A stretch of 47,429 nt of DNA from an uncultured Gemmiger sp. (GCA_947629015.1 CANRCB010000013.1:1-47429); one strand, 5' to 3'; positions 15,363 through 25,690 are shown, numbered from the stretch's first letter. Notes: generated by a model not told the origin, from the sequence alone. Program-made: numbers and translations.

Positions 15363-16151
15363 ATGCCTTCCACCCCTTTCCTGTTGACCTTGCTGGCCGG
15401 GCTTTCCACCGCGCTGGGCGGCATCGCCGCCGTGCTGTGCCGCCCCACGGCGCGCGGCCTTTGCCGCAGCGCCGGTTTCGCGGCCGGCGTCATGGTGGCC
15501 GTCAGTTTGGCGGACCTTGCCCCCGCGGCGCTGGCGTTTTACGGCGGCTACCTCAGCCCGCTCCAAAGCGGGGCGGCGGTGGCGGCGCTGCTGCTGTGCG
15601 GCTGCGCCGTGGCGGCGCTTCTGGGCCGCCTTCTGCCGGACGATGACGCCCTGGCCGCCCGGCTTGCCATGCGCTGCCCCGGCGCCGGGGCGCACCGCGC
15701 GGCCGCGCTGCGGGCCGCCGTGGGGGTGACGGCGGCGCTGGCCGCCCACAACCTGCCGGAGGGCGTCCTCACGCTGTTTGCCGGCGTGGCCGACCCGCGC
15801 CTTGGCGTGCGCACGGCGCTGGCGGTGGCGCTGCACAACATCCCCGAGGGCCTGGCCGTGGCGGCGCCGTTCTATTACGCGGGGCGGCGGCGCGCGCAGG
15901 CCGTGGGCATGGCCCTGCTCAGCGGCCTGGCCGAGCCTTTGGGCGCCGTGCTCGCCTACGGCGTGCTGCGCACATGGTTCACGCCCGGCTTTTTGAACGG
16001 CACCATGCTGCTGGCCGCCGGGGTGATGCTGTGGGTATCGGCCGATGTGCTGCTGCCGCAGGCCCTTGCCCCCGACCACCGCCTGGCGGGCAGCACCGGC
16101 TTTGCGGCCGGCTGCCTGTTCATGCTTTTGAGCATCGCGGCATTGCAATGA
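15363..16151 (+). CDS. ZIP-family metal transporter
   Basis: A 262-residue inner-membrane transporter of the ZIP family, importing divalent metals such as zinc, iron or manganese. About eight hydrophobic segments are visible. The metal-site motifs in TM4 and TM5 are HNLPEG (129-134) and HNIPEG (158-163), the family hallmark, separated by the usual loop. ZupT-like in length. AAAGGAG precedes the ATG at 15363 at good spacing. No Zur- or Fur-type operator is recognisable. It is a single-gene unit with its own terminator at 16162. Confidence 0.9.
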   Translation: MPSTPFLLTLLAGLSTALGGIAAVLCRPTARGLCRSAGFAAGVMVAVSLADLAPAALAFYGGYLSPLQSGAAVAALLLCGCAVAALLGRLLPDDDALAARLAMRCPGAGAHRAAALRAAVGVTAALAAHNLPEGVLTLFAGVADPRLGVRTALAVALHNIPEGLAVAAPFYYAGRRRAQAVGMALLSGLAEPLGAVLAYGVLRTWFTPGFLNGTMLLAAGVMLWVSADVLLPQALAPDHRLAGSTGFAAGCLFMLLSIAALQ

Positions 16152-16161
16152 CCACCGCTCA

Positions 16162-16187
16162 CCCCGGCACGCTGTGTCGGGGCGTTT
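16162..16187 (+). terminator. Intrinsic terminator of ZIP gene
   Basis: CCCCGGCAC / GTGTCGGGG (one G-T wobble, loop GCT), then CGTTTTT. Confidence 0.85.
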
Positions 16188-16214
16188 TTGTGCCGCGGCG
16201 ATAAGTCTTAAACA

Positions 16215-16243
16215 TTGCGGATACGCCGCGGATGTGCTATACT
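16215..16243 (+). promoter_or_regulatory. Sigma-A promoter for lipoprotein/two-component operon
   Basis: TTGCGG (16215-16220), 17-bp spacer, TATACT (16238-16243), 40 bp before the lipoprotein ATG. Confidence 0.65.
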
Positions 16244-16283
16244 AACTATGTTTAGGCAAATTTTTAGCAAGGGGGCGTGCGCG

Positions 16284-17594
16284 ATGGCAAAGCGGCGGCG
16301 CGTGTGCGCCGGGGCGGCGCTGGCTTTGGCGCTGGCGTGCGCCTTGAGCGGCTGCGGCGGCGTGCTGGGCGGCAGCGTCGAAAGTTTGCTGCGCGCCCCG
16401 CAGCTCTCCGGCCAGACCGGCGCCGTGCAGCGCGCGCTGGCGGCGGCCGCCGGCGGCACCGTGACCTTTAAATACCCCGCGAGCGGGGATTTCCTCTCCC
16501 CGTTTTTGTTCGGTGACTGGGACGGCGACGGCACCGGCGAGGCGGCCGCCCTCTACACCACCGAGGATACCGCCAACGTCTGCCTGGCCATTTTGGAGCC
16601 GGACGGCGACGGCTGGCGCGTGACCCAGGCCGCCGAGGGGCTTTCCGGCGAGGTCGAGAGCGTGGCCACCGCCCATTTGCAGGACGCCGACTCCGTGCAG
16701 ATGCTCGTGGGTTACGGCAGCGCGCAGGGGGACCGGTATCTCGTCGTCTACCTGTATCAGGACGAAACGCTGCAAACCGTCATCAGCCAAAGCTACGCCG
16801 ACCTGCTGCTCACCAACATCACCGGTATGTCCGACGCGCAGGACCTCATCCTCGCCCTGCCCGGCGAGGGCGAGAACGCGGGCATCGCCCTGCAGCTGCT
16901 CACCAACACCGAGGACGGCTTCCGCTCCGCCCAGACCACCCAGGTCGGCCAGGGGCAGATCACCGCCTGCACGGCGCTGCACACCGGCACCACCGCCGCG
17001 GGCACGCCCTATGTGGTGGTGGACGGCTGGGCCGGCGCGGCGCCCACCAGCCTGTTTTCCACCTTTGTCACCTACAACGCCGAGACGGGTTTTTTGAATT
17101 CCTGGCTGCCGGACGGCCTGAGCGACCCCTACACCCAGACCCTGCGCTACGACACCACCCTCACCAGCCGCGACATCGACGGCGACGGCGATATCGACAT
17201 CCCCGTCGACGCGGGCGACAGCGGCACCCTGGAGGAGCCGCTGGACCGCAGCCTGCGCTTCCTGGAATGGCGGGACTATGTCGGCCGGTACGGCGGCACC
17301 GTGACCTTTGGCGTGTATGACAGCGAAAACCGCTTTTTCCTGCCGCTGCCGCGCAGCCTGCGGGGCCGCGTGCGCATCCGCCCCAATATGGCGGGCAACG
17401 GCTGGCTGGTGAGCCAGACGCAGGGCACCACCTACTGTGAGCTGCGCGTCGTCGACCCGGCCGATTTCCCGCCCGATGAGCGCTACCAGCGCATCGCCAA
17501 CATCGGCAGCCAGCAGCTGCAGCTGCGCGTCATCGCAGAGTACAGCACCCTGACCCAAAGCGCCATCGCCGGCGGCATCCTGCTGCTGGGCTGA
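16284..17594 (+). CDS. Lipoprotein with FG-GAP/VCBS-like repeats
   Basis: A 436-residue exported lipoprotein: basic start, hydrophobic core and lipobox LSGC with lipidation at C24. The mature part contains DWDGDGTGEAA and DIDGDGDIDIP, calcium-binding-like D-x-D-G-D-G turns of the kind found in beta-propeller FG-GAP/VCBS repeats. No enzyme motif was recognised. The ATG at 16284 follows AAGGGGG; the frame open from 16215 overlaps the promoter and is rejected. It is 56 bp upstream of a response regulator and may be part of the same transcript, so it could be a sensor accessory, but this is inference. Confidence 0.7.
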   Translation: MAKRRRVCAGAALALALACALSGCGGVLGGSVESLLRAPQLSGQTGAVQRALAAAAGGTVTFKYPASGDFLSPFLFGDWDGDGTGEAAALYTTEDTANVCLAILEPDGDGWRVTQAAEGLSGEVESVATAHLQDADSVQMLVGYGSAQGDRYLVVYLYQDETLQTVISQSYADLLLTNITGMSDAQDLILALPGEGENAGIALQLLTNTEDGFRSAQTTQVGQGQITACTALHTGTTAAGTPYVVVDGWAGAAPTSLFSTFVTYNAETGFLNSWLPDGLSDPYTQTLRYDTTLTSRDIDGDGDIDIPVDAGDSGTLEEPLDRSLRFLEWRDYVGRYGGTVTFGVYDSENRFFLPLPRSLRGRVRIRPNMAGNGWLVSQTQGTTYCELRVVDPADFPPDERYQRIANIGSQQLQLRVIAEYSTLTQSAIAGGILLLG

Positions 17595-17650
17595 CGCCGC
17601 AAAAAAAACCAGGCCGCCGCGCATCGGCGGAAAAAAAGGAGTGTTTGCCC

Positions 17651-18352
17651 GTGAAACGTGTTCTTGTTGTGGAGGACGAGGCCAGCATCCGCGAGATGGT
17701 CGCCCTCAACCTGCGCCGCGCCGGCTGGGAGGTGCTGGAGGCCCCCACCGCCGAGCGTGCGCTGGAGCTGCTGGGCAGCACCCCGGGGTGCGACGCCGCG
17801 CTTTTGGACATCATGCTCCCCGGCATGGACGGGCTGTCTTTGTGCGAGACCATCCGGCGCACAAACGCCGCCATCGGCATCATCATGGTGTCGGCCAAAG
17901 GGCAGGAGGAGGACAAGATCCGCGGCCTGTCCATCGGCGCCGACGACTATATCACCAAGCCCTTCTCGGTGTCGGAGCTCATCGCCCGCGTCGAGGCGCT
18001 GGCCCGCCGCGTGCGCCGCACCGGCGAGGGCGAGGCGGCCCCCGCCGCGCCGGATCAGCTCGTCAGCGGGCCGTTCGTGCTGGATGAAAGAAGCCGCGTG
18101 CTGTACAAGGCCGGCAAGCCCATCGACCTCACCCAGGTGGAGTTCCAGATCATGGAGCTGTTTTTCCGCAACCCCGGCACCGCCCTCGTGCGGGAAAAGA
18201 TCCTGGCCGGCGTCTGGGGCGAGGGGTATTTCGGCGATGTCAAGATCGTGGACGTCAACATCCGCCGCCTTCGCATGAAGGTGGAGGACGAGCCCAGCAA
18301 CCCCCAGCACATTTTGACGGTGTGGGGCTACGGCTACCGCTGGAACGCGTGA
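17651..18352 (+). CDS. OmpR/PhoB-family response regulator
   Basis: A 233-residue DNA-binding response regulator. Receiver domain with acidic pocket E8/D9/E10, phospho-acceptor D53 (LLDIMLPGMDG), and the conserved K in DDYITKPF. C-terminal winged-helix domain ends LTVWGYGYRWN, typical of the OmpR family. The GTG at 17651 has AAGGAG about 9 nt upstream; a TTG at 17645 is too close to the SD. Its partner histidine kinase lies 230 bp downstream, unusually far for such a pair because of an inserted repeat tract. The regulon is unknown. Confidence 0.93.
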   Translation: MKRVLVVEDEASIREMVALNLRRAGWEVLEAPTAERALELLGSTPGCDAALLDIMLPGMDGLSLCETIRRTNAAIGIIMVSAKGQEEDKIRGLSIGADDYITKPFSVSELIARVEALARRVRRTGEGEAAPAAPDQLVSGPFVLDERSRVLYKAGKPIDLTQVEFQIMELFFRNPGTALVREKILAGVWGEGYFGDVKIVDVNIRRLRMKVEDEPSNPQHILTVWGYGYRWNA

Positions 18353-18360
18353 GCTGCGAG

Positions 18361-18559
18361 CAAAGATAAGAAATAAAAGATAAGAGATAAAAGATAAAAG
18401 ATAAGAGATAAAAGATAAGGTGTGCCCTTTGGGCACAAGGCTAAAATATACCGAAGGTTTCTTTTTTAAAACGCGGCGCAAAGCGCCGCACCAAAACTTT
18501 TCACTCTTCACTCTTCACTCTTCTCTTTTCACTCTCCGCGCTTCTCTCTCCACTCTCCA
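18361..18559. repeat. Polypurine/polypyrimidine repeat element, copy A
   Basis: Between the response regulator and kinase genes: a tandem tract of AAAGATAAGAG-like units (about 18364-18420), a TGTGCCC/GGGCACA hairpin (18421-18437), a GCGCCGCACCAAAA motif (about 18482-18496), then a pyrimidine tract of CACTCTT units (about 18499-18559). Similar modules recur at 39599-39878. It looks like an inserted repeat splitting a normally tight operon. Confidence 0.7.
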
Positions 18560-18582
18560 TGCGTTAAGGAAGGGGGCACGCC

Positions 18583-20040
18583 ATGACAAGCATCACCCAA
18601 CGCTGGCTGCGCGGCGGCCTGCTGATGACGCTGCTGGCCCTGGTGCTGGCCGAGAGCGTGTTTTTGTATACCAGCTACCAATCGCTGTACGGCGGCGTCG
18701 AGGATGCCATCCAAAGCCGCTTTTCCACCATCGAGGGCCGTTTGCAGGCCACCGGCACCGCCGCCGGCAGCGCCGCCAACGCGCTGGCCCGCGCGCAGGC
18801 GCTGCGCCGCACCGTCGAGCAGTTTGACGAAAAAGACAAATTTGAGTTCATGCTCCTTGGTTCCGGCGGGGTGGTGTTGGCCACCAGCAGCGGCCAGCGC
18901 AGCAGCGCCCTCACCGAAGGGGGCGACTATGCCGCCGCCGTCACGGGCGCGTCCGGCACCGGCACCGCCATCTTCACCACCACCGAGGGCGAGCGCGTGA
19001 TGGCCGTCACGGCGCTGGTGCCCTATGCGGCGCAGAACATCACCGCCATGCGCCTGGTCACCAGCCTCAACCTGGCCGACGACCGCTGGCACCAAACGGT
19101 GCTGTACTCTCTGGGGCTGGCGGCGGCGCTGCTGGGCTTTTCGGTGATGAGCGGGCTGTTTTTCATCCGCTCCATCGTGCGGCCGCTGGGCCAGGTGGAG
19201 GCCACCGCCACCCGCATCGCCGAGGGCGACCTGGCCACCCGCCTGCCCAGCACCCGCTACCATGACGAGATCGGCCGCCTGTGTGACACCATCAACCGCA
19301 TGGCCGAGGCCCTTGCCCACACCGAGCAGCTGAAAAACGAGTTCATCTCCTCCGTCAGCCATGAGCTGCGCACCCCGCTGACCAGCATCAAGGGCTGGGT
19401 CGAGACCATCGCGGCGCTGGACCCCGCCGACGAAAACTACCGCCGCGGCCTGGCCGTCATCAGCACCGAGACCGACCGCCTGTACACCATGGTGGAGGAG
19501 CTGCTGGATTTCTCCCGCCTGCAAAACGGCCTCAAGATGGACTGCGCGCCCCTTGACCTTGTGGCGGAGGTGACCGACGCCGTCCTCTTTGTCGAGGCGC
19601 GCGCCGCGCAGGAGGGTCTGCGGCTGGATTACACCGAGCCGGAGGAACCCTACCCCGTCTGGGCCGACGCCGGGCGGCTGCGGCAGGTGCTCGTCAACCT
19701 GCTGGACAACGCCATCAAATATTCGCCCCCCGGCGGCTGCATCTATATCACGCTCACGCGCAGCGGGGGCATGCTGCGCACCGCCATCCGGGACGAGGGC
19801 CGCGGCATCAGCCCCGGGGATCTTGCCCATGTGCGGGAACGCTTTTATAAAGGCAAAAACGCGGTGCGCGGCTCCGGCATCGGGCTGGCGGTCGTGGACC
19901 AGATCGCCGCCGCGCTGGGCGGAAAGCTCGAGATAGACAGCACCCCCGGCCACGGCACCACCGCCGCCGTCCTTCTGCCGGAATACCGGCCCGGGCAGGC
20001 CCCGCAGGGGGGCGCCCCATCCCAACAAAGTGAGGCATAA
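18583..20040 (+). CDS. Sensor histidine kinase (PhoR/ResE-like)
   Basis: A 485-residue membrane sensor kinase. Two transmembrane segments (about 11-30 and 171-196) flank an extracellular sensing region of about 140 residues. Then HAMP (about 197-250), HisKA with phospho-acceptor H260 (SVSHELRTPL), and a HATPase_c domain with N box NLLDNAIKYSP, G1 DEGRGIS, F box ERFYKG and G2 GSGIGLAV. All kinase motifs are intact. GGAAGGGGG precedes the ATG. It pairs with the response regulator at 17651. The stimulus is unknown; similarity to PhoR-type kinases hints at envelope or phosphate sensing only weakly. Confidence 0.93.
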   Translation: MTSITQRWLRGGLLMTLLALVLAESVFLYTSYQSLYGGVEDAIQSRFSTIEGRLQATGTAAGSAANALARAQALRRTVEQFDEKDKFEFMLLGSGGVVLATSSGQRSSALTEGGDYAAAVTGASGTGTAIFTTTEGERVMAVTALVPYAAQNITAMRLVTSLNLADDRWHQTVLYSLGLAAALLGFSVMSGLFFIRSIVRPLGQVEATATRIAEGDLATRLPSTRYHDEIGRLCDTINRMAEALAHTEQLKNEFISSVSHELRTPLTSIKGWVETIAALDPADENYRRGLAVISTETDRLYTMVEELLDFSRLQNGLKMDCAPLDLVAEVTDAVLFVEARAAQEGLRLDYTEPEEPYPVWADAGRLRQVLVNLLDNAIKYSPPGGCIYITLTRSGGMLRTAIRDEGRGISPGDLAHVRERFYKGKNAVRGSGIGLAVVDQIAAALGGKLEIDSTPGHGTTAAVLLPEYRPGQAPQGGAPSQQSEA

Positions 20041-20045
20041 TATCC

Positions 20046-20972
20046 ATGCAGACACCATCCGCCGAAAAATTCCGCACCAGTGTGGGCGGGCAGGCTTTGA
20101 TGGAGGGCATCATGATGCGCGGCCCCCAAAAGATCTGCTGCGCCGTGCGCCGCCCCGACGGCACCATCGACCTGACGTATGAGGACGTGCACCCCCACTG
20201 GTATGACCGCGTGCCCCTTGTGCGCGGGGTCTGCGCCATGGCAGGCAACCTGTACAACGGCTACCGCTACCTCATGCATTCGGCCGACGTGTGCATGACG
20301 GAGGAGGAAGCCGCGGCCGGCCAGTCCAAATTTGACCAATGGCTCAGCGCGCACGAGGGCCCGGTGCAGACGGCCGTCATGGGCATCGCGGCGTTCGCGG
20401 GCATCGGGCTGGCGCTGCTGCTGTTCACCTTCCTGCCCACCTTCCTCACCGGGCTGCTGCCGCTGGGGCGGTGGCCGCGCGTCTTTATCGAGGCGGCGCT
20501 CAAGCTGGCGCTGTTTCTGGGGTATCTGTTCCTCGTCACCCGCGTCAAGGATATCCACCGCGTGTTTGAGTACCACGGCGCCGAACACAAGACCATCGCC
20601 TGCTACGAGGCGGGCGAACCGCTCACCGTCGAAAACATCCGCCGCCACAGCCGGTTCCACCCGCGCTGCGGCACCAGCTTTTTGATCCTGGTCGTGCTCA
20701 TCAGCATCGCGCTGTACGCCGTCCTGCCGTGGACCAGCACCGCCCTGCGCATCGTGTACAAGCTGGCCATGTTCCCGCTGCTCGTCGGCATCTCGTACGA
20801 GGTCATCAAGTGGGCGGGGCGCAGCCACAGCCTGCTGTCCCGCATCGTCAGCCGGCCGGGGCTGTGGCTCCAGCGCCTGACCACCTACGAGCCGGACGAT
20901 TCCATGATCGAGATCGCCATCGCCGCCGTCACCCCCGTGCTGCCCGAAACGCCGGAGGCCGCGCAGTGGTGA
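20046..20972 (+). CDS. DUF1385 family membrane protein (YqhQ-like)
   Basis: A 308-residue protein of the DUF1385 family, widespread in Bacillota. It starts with VGGQALMEGIMMRGP, has membrane segments (about 118-146, 155-172, 218-240) and the conserved HGAEHKTIACYE and SRFHPRCGTSFL motifs. The His/Cys/Glu residues suggest metal binding or an enzymatic role, but no function is established that I can assert. It starts 6 bp after the kinase stop and overlaps the start of prmC; the DUF1385-prmC pairing is common in Clostridia. Confidence 0.88.
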   Translation: MQTPSAEKFRTSVGGQALMEGIMMRGPQKICCAVRRPDGTIDLTYEDVHPHWYDRVPLVRGVCAMAGNLYNGYRYLMHSADVCMTEEEAAAGQSKFDQWLSAHEGPVQTAVMGIAAFAGIGLALLLFTFLPTFLTGLLPLGRWPRVFIEAALKLALFLGYLFLVTRVKDIHRVFEYHGAEHKTIACYEAGEPLTVENIRRHSRFHPRCGTSFLILVVLISIALYAVLPWTSTALRIVYKLAMFPLLVGISYEVIKWAGRSHSLLSRIVSRPGLWLQRLTTYEPDDSMIEIAIAAVTPVLPETPEAAQW

Positions 20973-21847
20973 CCCCCGCCGCGCTCACCGGGGCCGGCGC
21001 CGCCGCGGCCCTGCGCGCGGTGCGGGACGCGCTGCGCGCCGCCGGCTGCCCCGACGCCGCCTACGATGCCTTCTGCCTGGTGCAGGCGGCGCTCGGCACC
21101 GAAGGCGACCCGCGCCTGTGGGAGGCCCCGCTCACCCCGCGGCAGGCGGCGGATCTGGCCGCGCGCACGGCGCGCCGTGCCGCGCGCGAACCGCTGCAAT
21201 ACCTGCTGGGGCGGTGCGGTTTCATGGGCCTGACGCTCAAGGTCGGGCCGGGGGTGCTCTGCCCCCGGCCGGACACGGAGACCGTCGCCGAGACCGCCAT
21301 CGACCTGCTACGCGGGGCGGCGTCCCCCACCGTGCTCGACCTGTGCGCCGGCACCGGCTGCCTGGGCCTGGCCGTGCAGAGGTTCGTGCCGGGCGCGGCC
21401 GTCACCTGCGTTGAAAAGGAGCCCGCCGCCTTCGCGTACCTGTGCCAAAACGCCGCCGGCACGCCGGTGCGCTGCGTGCAGGCGGATGTGCGCACCTGGC
21501 ACGAGACGCTGCCCGCGGGTGGCGCCGACCTCATCCTGTGCAACCCGCCCTACCTGACCGCCGCCGAGATGGCCGCCCTCATGCCCGAGACCGCGCACGA
21601 GCCGGCGGCCGCGCTGGCCGGCGGGGCGGACGGGCTGAATTTTTACCGCGCCCTTTTGCGCGATTACCGGCGCCCCCTGCGCCCCGGCGGTTGGCTGGTG
21701 CTGGAGGTCGGCGCCGAGCAGGCGCCCGCCGTGCTGGCGCTGGCTGCCCAAAACGGCTGGCGCAATGCCTTTGTGCGCCGGGATCTTGCCGGGCATGACC
21801 GCGCCGTCGCCGCACAGCCCCCGGCCGCGGCCGCAAAAACGGTTTGA
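20966..21847 (+). CDS. prmC: Peptide chain release factor glutamine methyltransferase
   Basis: SAM-dependent enzyme that methylates the Gln of the GGQ motif in release factors RF1/RF2. A 293-residue protein with the N-terminal helical domain (EPLQYLLGRCGFMGL) and Rossmann domain: motif I LDLCAGTGCLGL and the catalytic NPPY (193-196). No ATG is available at the N-terminus. GTG at 20966 follows GGAGG by 7 nt and was chosen; GTG at 20969 is an alternative. It overlaps the DUF1385 stop by 7 bp, suggesting translational coupling. Confidence 0.9.
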   Translation: MVTPAALTGAGAAAALRAVRDALRAAGCPDAAYDAFCLVQAALGTEGDPRLWEAPLTPRQAADLAARTARRAAREPLQYLLGRCGFMGLTLKVGPGVLCPRPDTETVAETAIDLLRGAASPTVLDLCAGTGCLGLAVQRFVPGAAVTCVEKEPAAFAYLCQNAAGTPVRCVQADVRTWHETLPAGGADLILCNPPYLTAAEMAALMPETAHEPAAALAGGADGLNFYRALLRDYRRPLRPGGWLVLEVGAEQAPAVLALAAQNGWRNAFVRRDLAGHDRAVAAQPPAAAAKTV

Positions 21848-21881
21848 AAGGCCGCTTTATCGGGCTGCAAACTGAAATTAT

Positions 21882-21924
21882 TTTACAACAAATGGTTGTA
21901 AACGGCCAAAAGAACGTGTATAAT
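21882..21924 (+). promoter_or_regulatory. recA promoter with overlapping palindromic operator
   Basis: TTGTAA (21896-21901), 17-bp spacer, perfect TATAAT (21919-21924). A perfect palindrome TTTACAAC-N5-GTTGTAAA (21882-21902) covers the -35, an ideal place for a repressor. It differs from the Gram-positive LexA box GAAC-N4-GTTC, so it is either a divergent SOS box or another operator. Confidence 0.7.
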
Positions 21925-21973
21925 AAGGGCGGAACCAAAAACAACTCCCCACGGGGAGGGCAAGGAGAACACC

Positions 21974-23142
<1,169 letters not shown>

Positions 23143-23143
<1 letters not shown>

Positions 23144-23769
23144 TGCCCCGCCTCACACAGGTCAAAGAGACAAAAAAAGGCCGCATCGCGCTGTTTTTGG
23201 ACGGGGAATTTGCCTTCTCCCTCTCGCCGGAGCTTTTTGCCGACGCCGCGCTGCACACCGGCGACGAGCTGACGGACGCCGAGGCCGAGCGCCTGCGGGG
23301 CGAAAGCGACGCCCGCCGCGCGCTGGACAAGGCGATGGACCACCTCGCCCTGCGCGACCACGCGGCGGGGGAGCTGTACCAAAAGCTCTGCCGCCGCTTT
23401 GATGCCGACACTGCGGCCGCGGCCGTGGCGCGCGCAAAGGAGCTGGGCTTGCTGGACGACGAAGGCGTGGCCCGCCGCCGCGCGGCCGAACTGTACGCGC
23501 GGCACAAGTCCCGGCGCGAGATCCTGCGCGACCTTGCCGCCAAAGGCATCGACAGCGCCGCGGCACAGGCCGCCGTCGGGGCGCTGTACCAAACGCAGGA
23601 CGGCGAAGCCGACCCGGAGCTGGAAAGCGCGCGGGCGCTGGTGCGGCGGCAGTACGCCCGCAAACTGGCCGAGGGCAGGCGCGAGCAGGTCGCCGCGGCG
23701 CTGGCGCGCCGCGGCTTTGCCCATGCCACCATCCGCGCGGCGCTGCAACAGGCACAGGAGGAAGTGTGA
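23143..23769 (+). CDS. recX: RecX regulatory protein
   Basis: RecX binds RecA filaments and modulates recombination. A 208-residue, strongly helical, Arg/Ala-rich protein with three-helix repeats (ALDKAMDHLALRDHAAGELYQKL..., LLDDEGVARRRAAELYARHKSRREI...). N-terminal strands (KKGRIALFLDGEFAFSLSPE) are typical. Its ATG overlaps the recA TGA by one base, so translation is coupled to RecA. Confidence 0.93.
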
Positions 23770-23774
23770 CCCCC

Positions 23775-25118
23775 ATGGATATTGCCATCGTATCCCTTGG
23801 CTGCCCCAAAAACCAGGTCGATGCCGACGTGTTCTGCCACGCGCTGCTCAAGGCCGGCCACCGCACGGTGGCGGACCCGGCCGCGGCGGACGTCATCATC
23901 GTCAACACCTGCGGCTTTATCGAGAGCGCCAAGGCCGAGGCCATCGAGAACATCCTGCTGGCCTGCTCGTACAAGGCGCAAAACCCGGCGCTCAAGGTCA
24001 TCGTCACCGGCTGCCTGGCCGAGCGGTACAAGGCCGAGATCGCGCGCGAGATGCCGGAGGTCGACGCCGTGGTGGGCCTTGCCTCCAACCCGGCGCTGCC
24101 CGCCATCGTCGCGCGGCTGTGCGGCGGGGAAAATGGCATCGAAAGCTACGGCCCCAAGACGGCGCTGCCGCTGGGCGGGGCGCGCGTCATCTCCACCCCG
24201 CGCCACTACGCGTACTTAAAAATCGCCGAGGGCTGCTCCAACCGCTGCCGCTACTGCGCCATCCCGCTCATCCGCGGGCCGCTGCGCAGCCGCCCGCTGG
24301 AGGACTGTGTGGCCGAAGCAAAATGGCTGGCGGGGGAGGGCGTCAAGGAGCTCATCCTCGTCGCGCAGGATCCCACCGCCTACGGCGAGGATCTGGGCGA
24401 GCCGGGCAAGATCTGCGCTTTGCTGGACGCGCTCAACGCCATCGACGGCTTGCGGTGGATCCGCATCCTGTACGCCTACCCCGAGCGCATCACCGACGGT
24501 TTCATCGCCGCGATGGCGCGCAACAAAAAGGTCGTGCCGTACCTGGACCTGCCCATCCAGCACTGCTCGGACGCGGTGCTCAAGGCCATGGGCCGCCGCG
24601 GCACCCGCGCCGATATCGAGGGCGCCATCGCCCGGCTGCGCGCCGCCATCCCCGGCATCACGCTGCGCACCACCCTCATCGCCGGCTTCCCCGGCGAGAC
24701 GGAGCAGCAGTATGCCGAGCTTTGTGATTTCGTCAAGGCCGCCCGCTTTGACCGCCTCGGCTGCTTTGCCTACTCCCCCGAGGAGAACACCCCCGCCGCC
24801 GCCATGTCCGGCCAGCTCGACGAGGAGACGAAGCAGCGGCGCGCCGACGGCATCATGGAATTGCAGGCGCGCATCAGCGCCGAGGTGCAGGCCGCCCGGG
24901 TGGGCCAGACGCTGGAATGCATCTGCGACGGCTTTGACGAGGAGAGCAGGATGTACCTGCTGCGCTCCAAGGGGGACTGCCCCGAGATCGACGGCAGCGT
25001 GCTCACCCCCGGCGACACGCCGCTGGAGACGGGCGCGTTTTACCGCGTCCGCATCACCGACGCCGATACCTATGACCTGTACGGCTATGCGCTGTTGAAC
25101 AAGGAGGCCAAACCATGA
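23775..25118 (+). CDS. rimO: Ribosomal protein S12 methylthiotransferase
   Basis: A radical-SAM enzyme that adds a methylthio group to the conserved Asp of ribosomal protein S12. A 447-residue protein with the N-terminal UPF0004 domain and its three cluster-binding Cys (SLGCPKNQVD, NTCGF, TGCLAE), the radical SAM motif C154-x3-C158-x2-C161 (EGCSNRCRYC), and a C-terminal TRAM domain. The SLGCPKN start favours RimO over MiaB. The ATG at 23775 has AGGAGG about 11 nt upstream; a GTG at 23766 would be too close. Its stop overlaps the pgsA start (ATGA). Confidence 0.95.
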   Translation: MDIAIVSLGCPKNQVDADVFCHALLKAGHRTVADPAAADVIIVNTCGFIESAKAEAIENILLACSYKAQNPALKVIVTGCLAERYKAEIAREMPEVDAVVGLASNPALPAIVARLCGGENGIESYGPKTALPLGGARVISTPRHYAYLKIAEGCSNRCRYCAIPLIRGPLRSRPLEDCVAEAKWLAGEGVKELILVAQDPTAYGEDLGEPGKICALLDALNAIDGLRWIRILYAYPERITDGFIAAMARNKKVVPYLDLPIQHCSDAVLKAMGRRGTRADIEGAIARLRAAIPGITLRTTLIAGFPGETEQQYAELCDFVKAARFDRLGCFAYSPEENTPAAAMSGQLDEETKQRRADGIMELQARISAEVQAARVGQTLECICDGFDEESRMYLLRSKGDCPEIDGSVLTPGDTPLETGAFYRVRITDADTYDLYGYALLNKEAKP

Positions 25119-25690
25119 ACCTGCCCAACAAACTCACGCTGCTGCGCGTCGTGCTCGTGCCTGTTTTTATGGTGTTCGCCGCCTTGTGCGGCATGGGCGC
25201 CGATGTCCATGACCAGACGATGGCGCTGCTGGCCGGCATCGTGTTCGCCGCCGCCAGCTTTACCGATTTCCTCGACGGGTACATTGCCCGCAAGTACCAT
25301 CTCGTCACCGATTTCGGCAAATTCATGGACCCGCTGGCCGATAAAATGCTCACCACCGCGGCGTTCCTCTACATGGTGGTGGACCGCGCCTGCTCTCCGG
25401 TGGTGCTGGCGGTGGTTCTGTTCCGGGAGTTTGCCGTGGCCGGCGTGCGCATGGTGGCGGCCGAGCGCGGCACCGTCATCGCCGCCAACATGTGGGGCAA
25501 GGTCAAAACGGTGCTGCAAATGCTCACCATCCTTGTGTACTATTTCGGCGCCGCCTTCTTCAACAGCCTGGCCTTTGCGCCGGTGCTGGCCGTGGTGATG
25601 GTGCTGTGCTGGGCGGTGGCGGCGGTCACGCTGCTGTCCGGCGGCATCTACCTGTGGCAGAACCGCGGGTGCTTCCTGCAAGCCAAATGA
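25115..25690 (+). CDS. pgsA: Phosphatidylglycerophosphate synthase
   Basis: Transfers phosphatidyl from CDP-diacylglycerol to glycerol 3-phosphate, first step of phosphatidylglycerol synthesis. A 191-residue multi-pass membrane protein with the complete CDP-alcohol phosphotransferase motif: D51, D54, G55, A58, R59, G68, D72, D76 (DFLDGYIAR...GKFMDPLADK). Family length is about 180-200. GGAGG in the end of rimO serves as SD and the ATG overlaps the rimO stop by 4 bp. Confidence 0.94.
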   Translation: MNLPNKLTLLRVVLVPVFMVFAALCGMGADVHDQTMALLAGIVFAAASFTDFLDGYIARKYHLVTDFGKFMDPLADKMLTTAAFLYMVVDRACSPVVLAVVLFREFAVAGVRMVAAERGTVIAANMWGKVKTVLQMLTILVYYFGAAFFNSLAFAPVLAVVMVLCWAVAAVTLLSGGIYLWQNRGCFLQAK

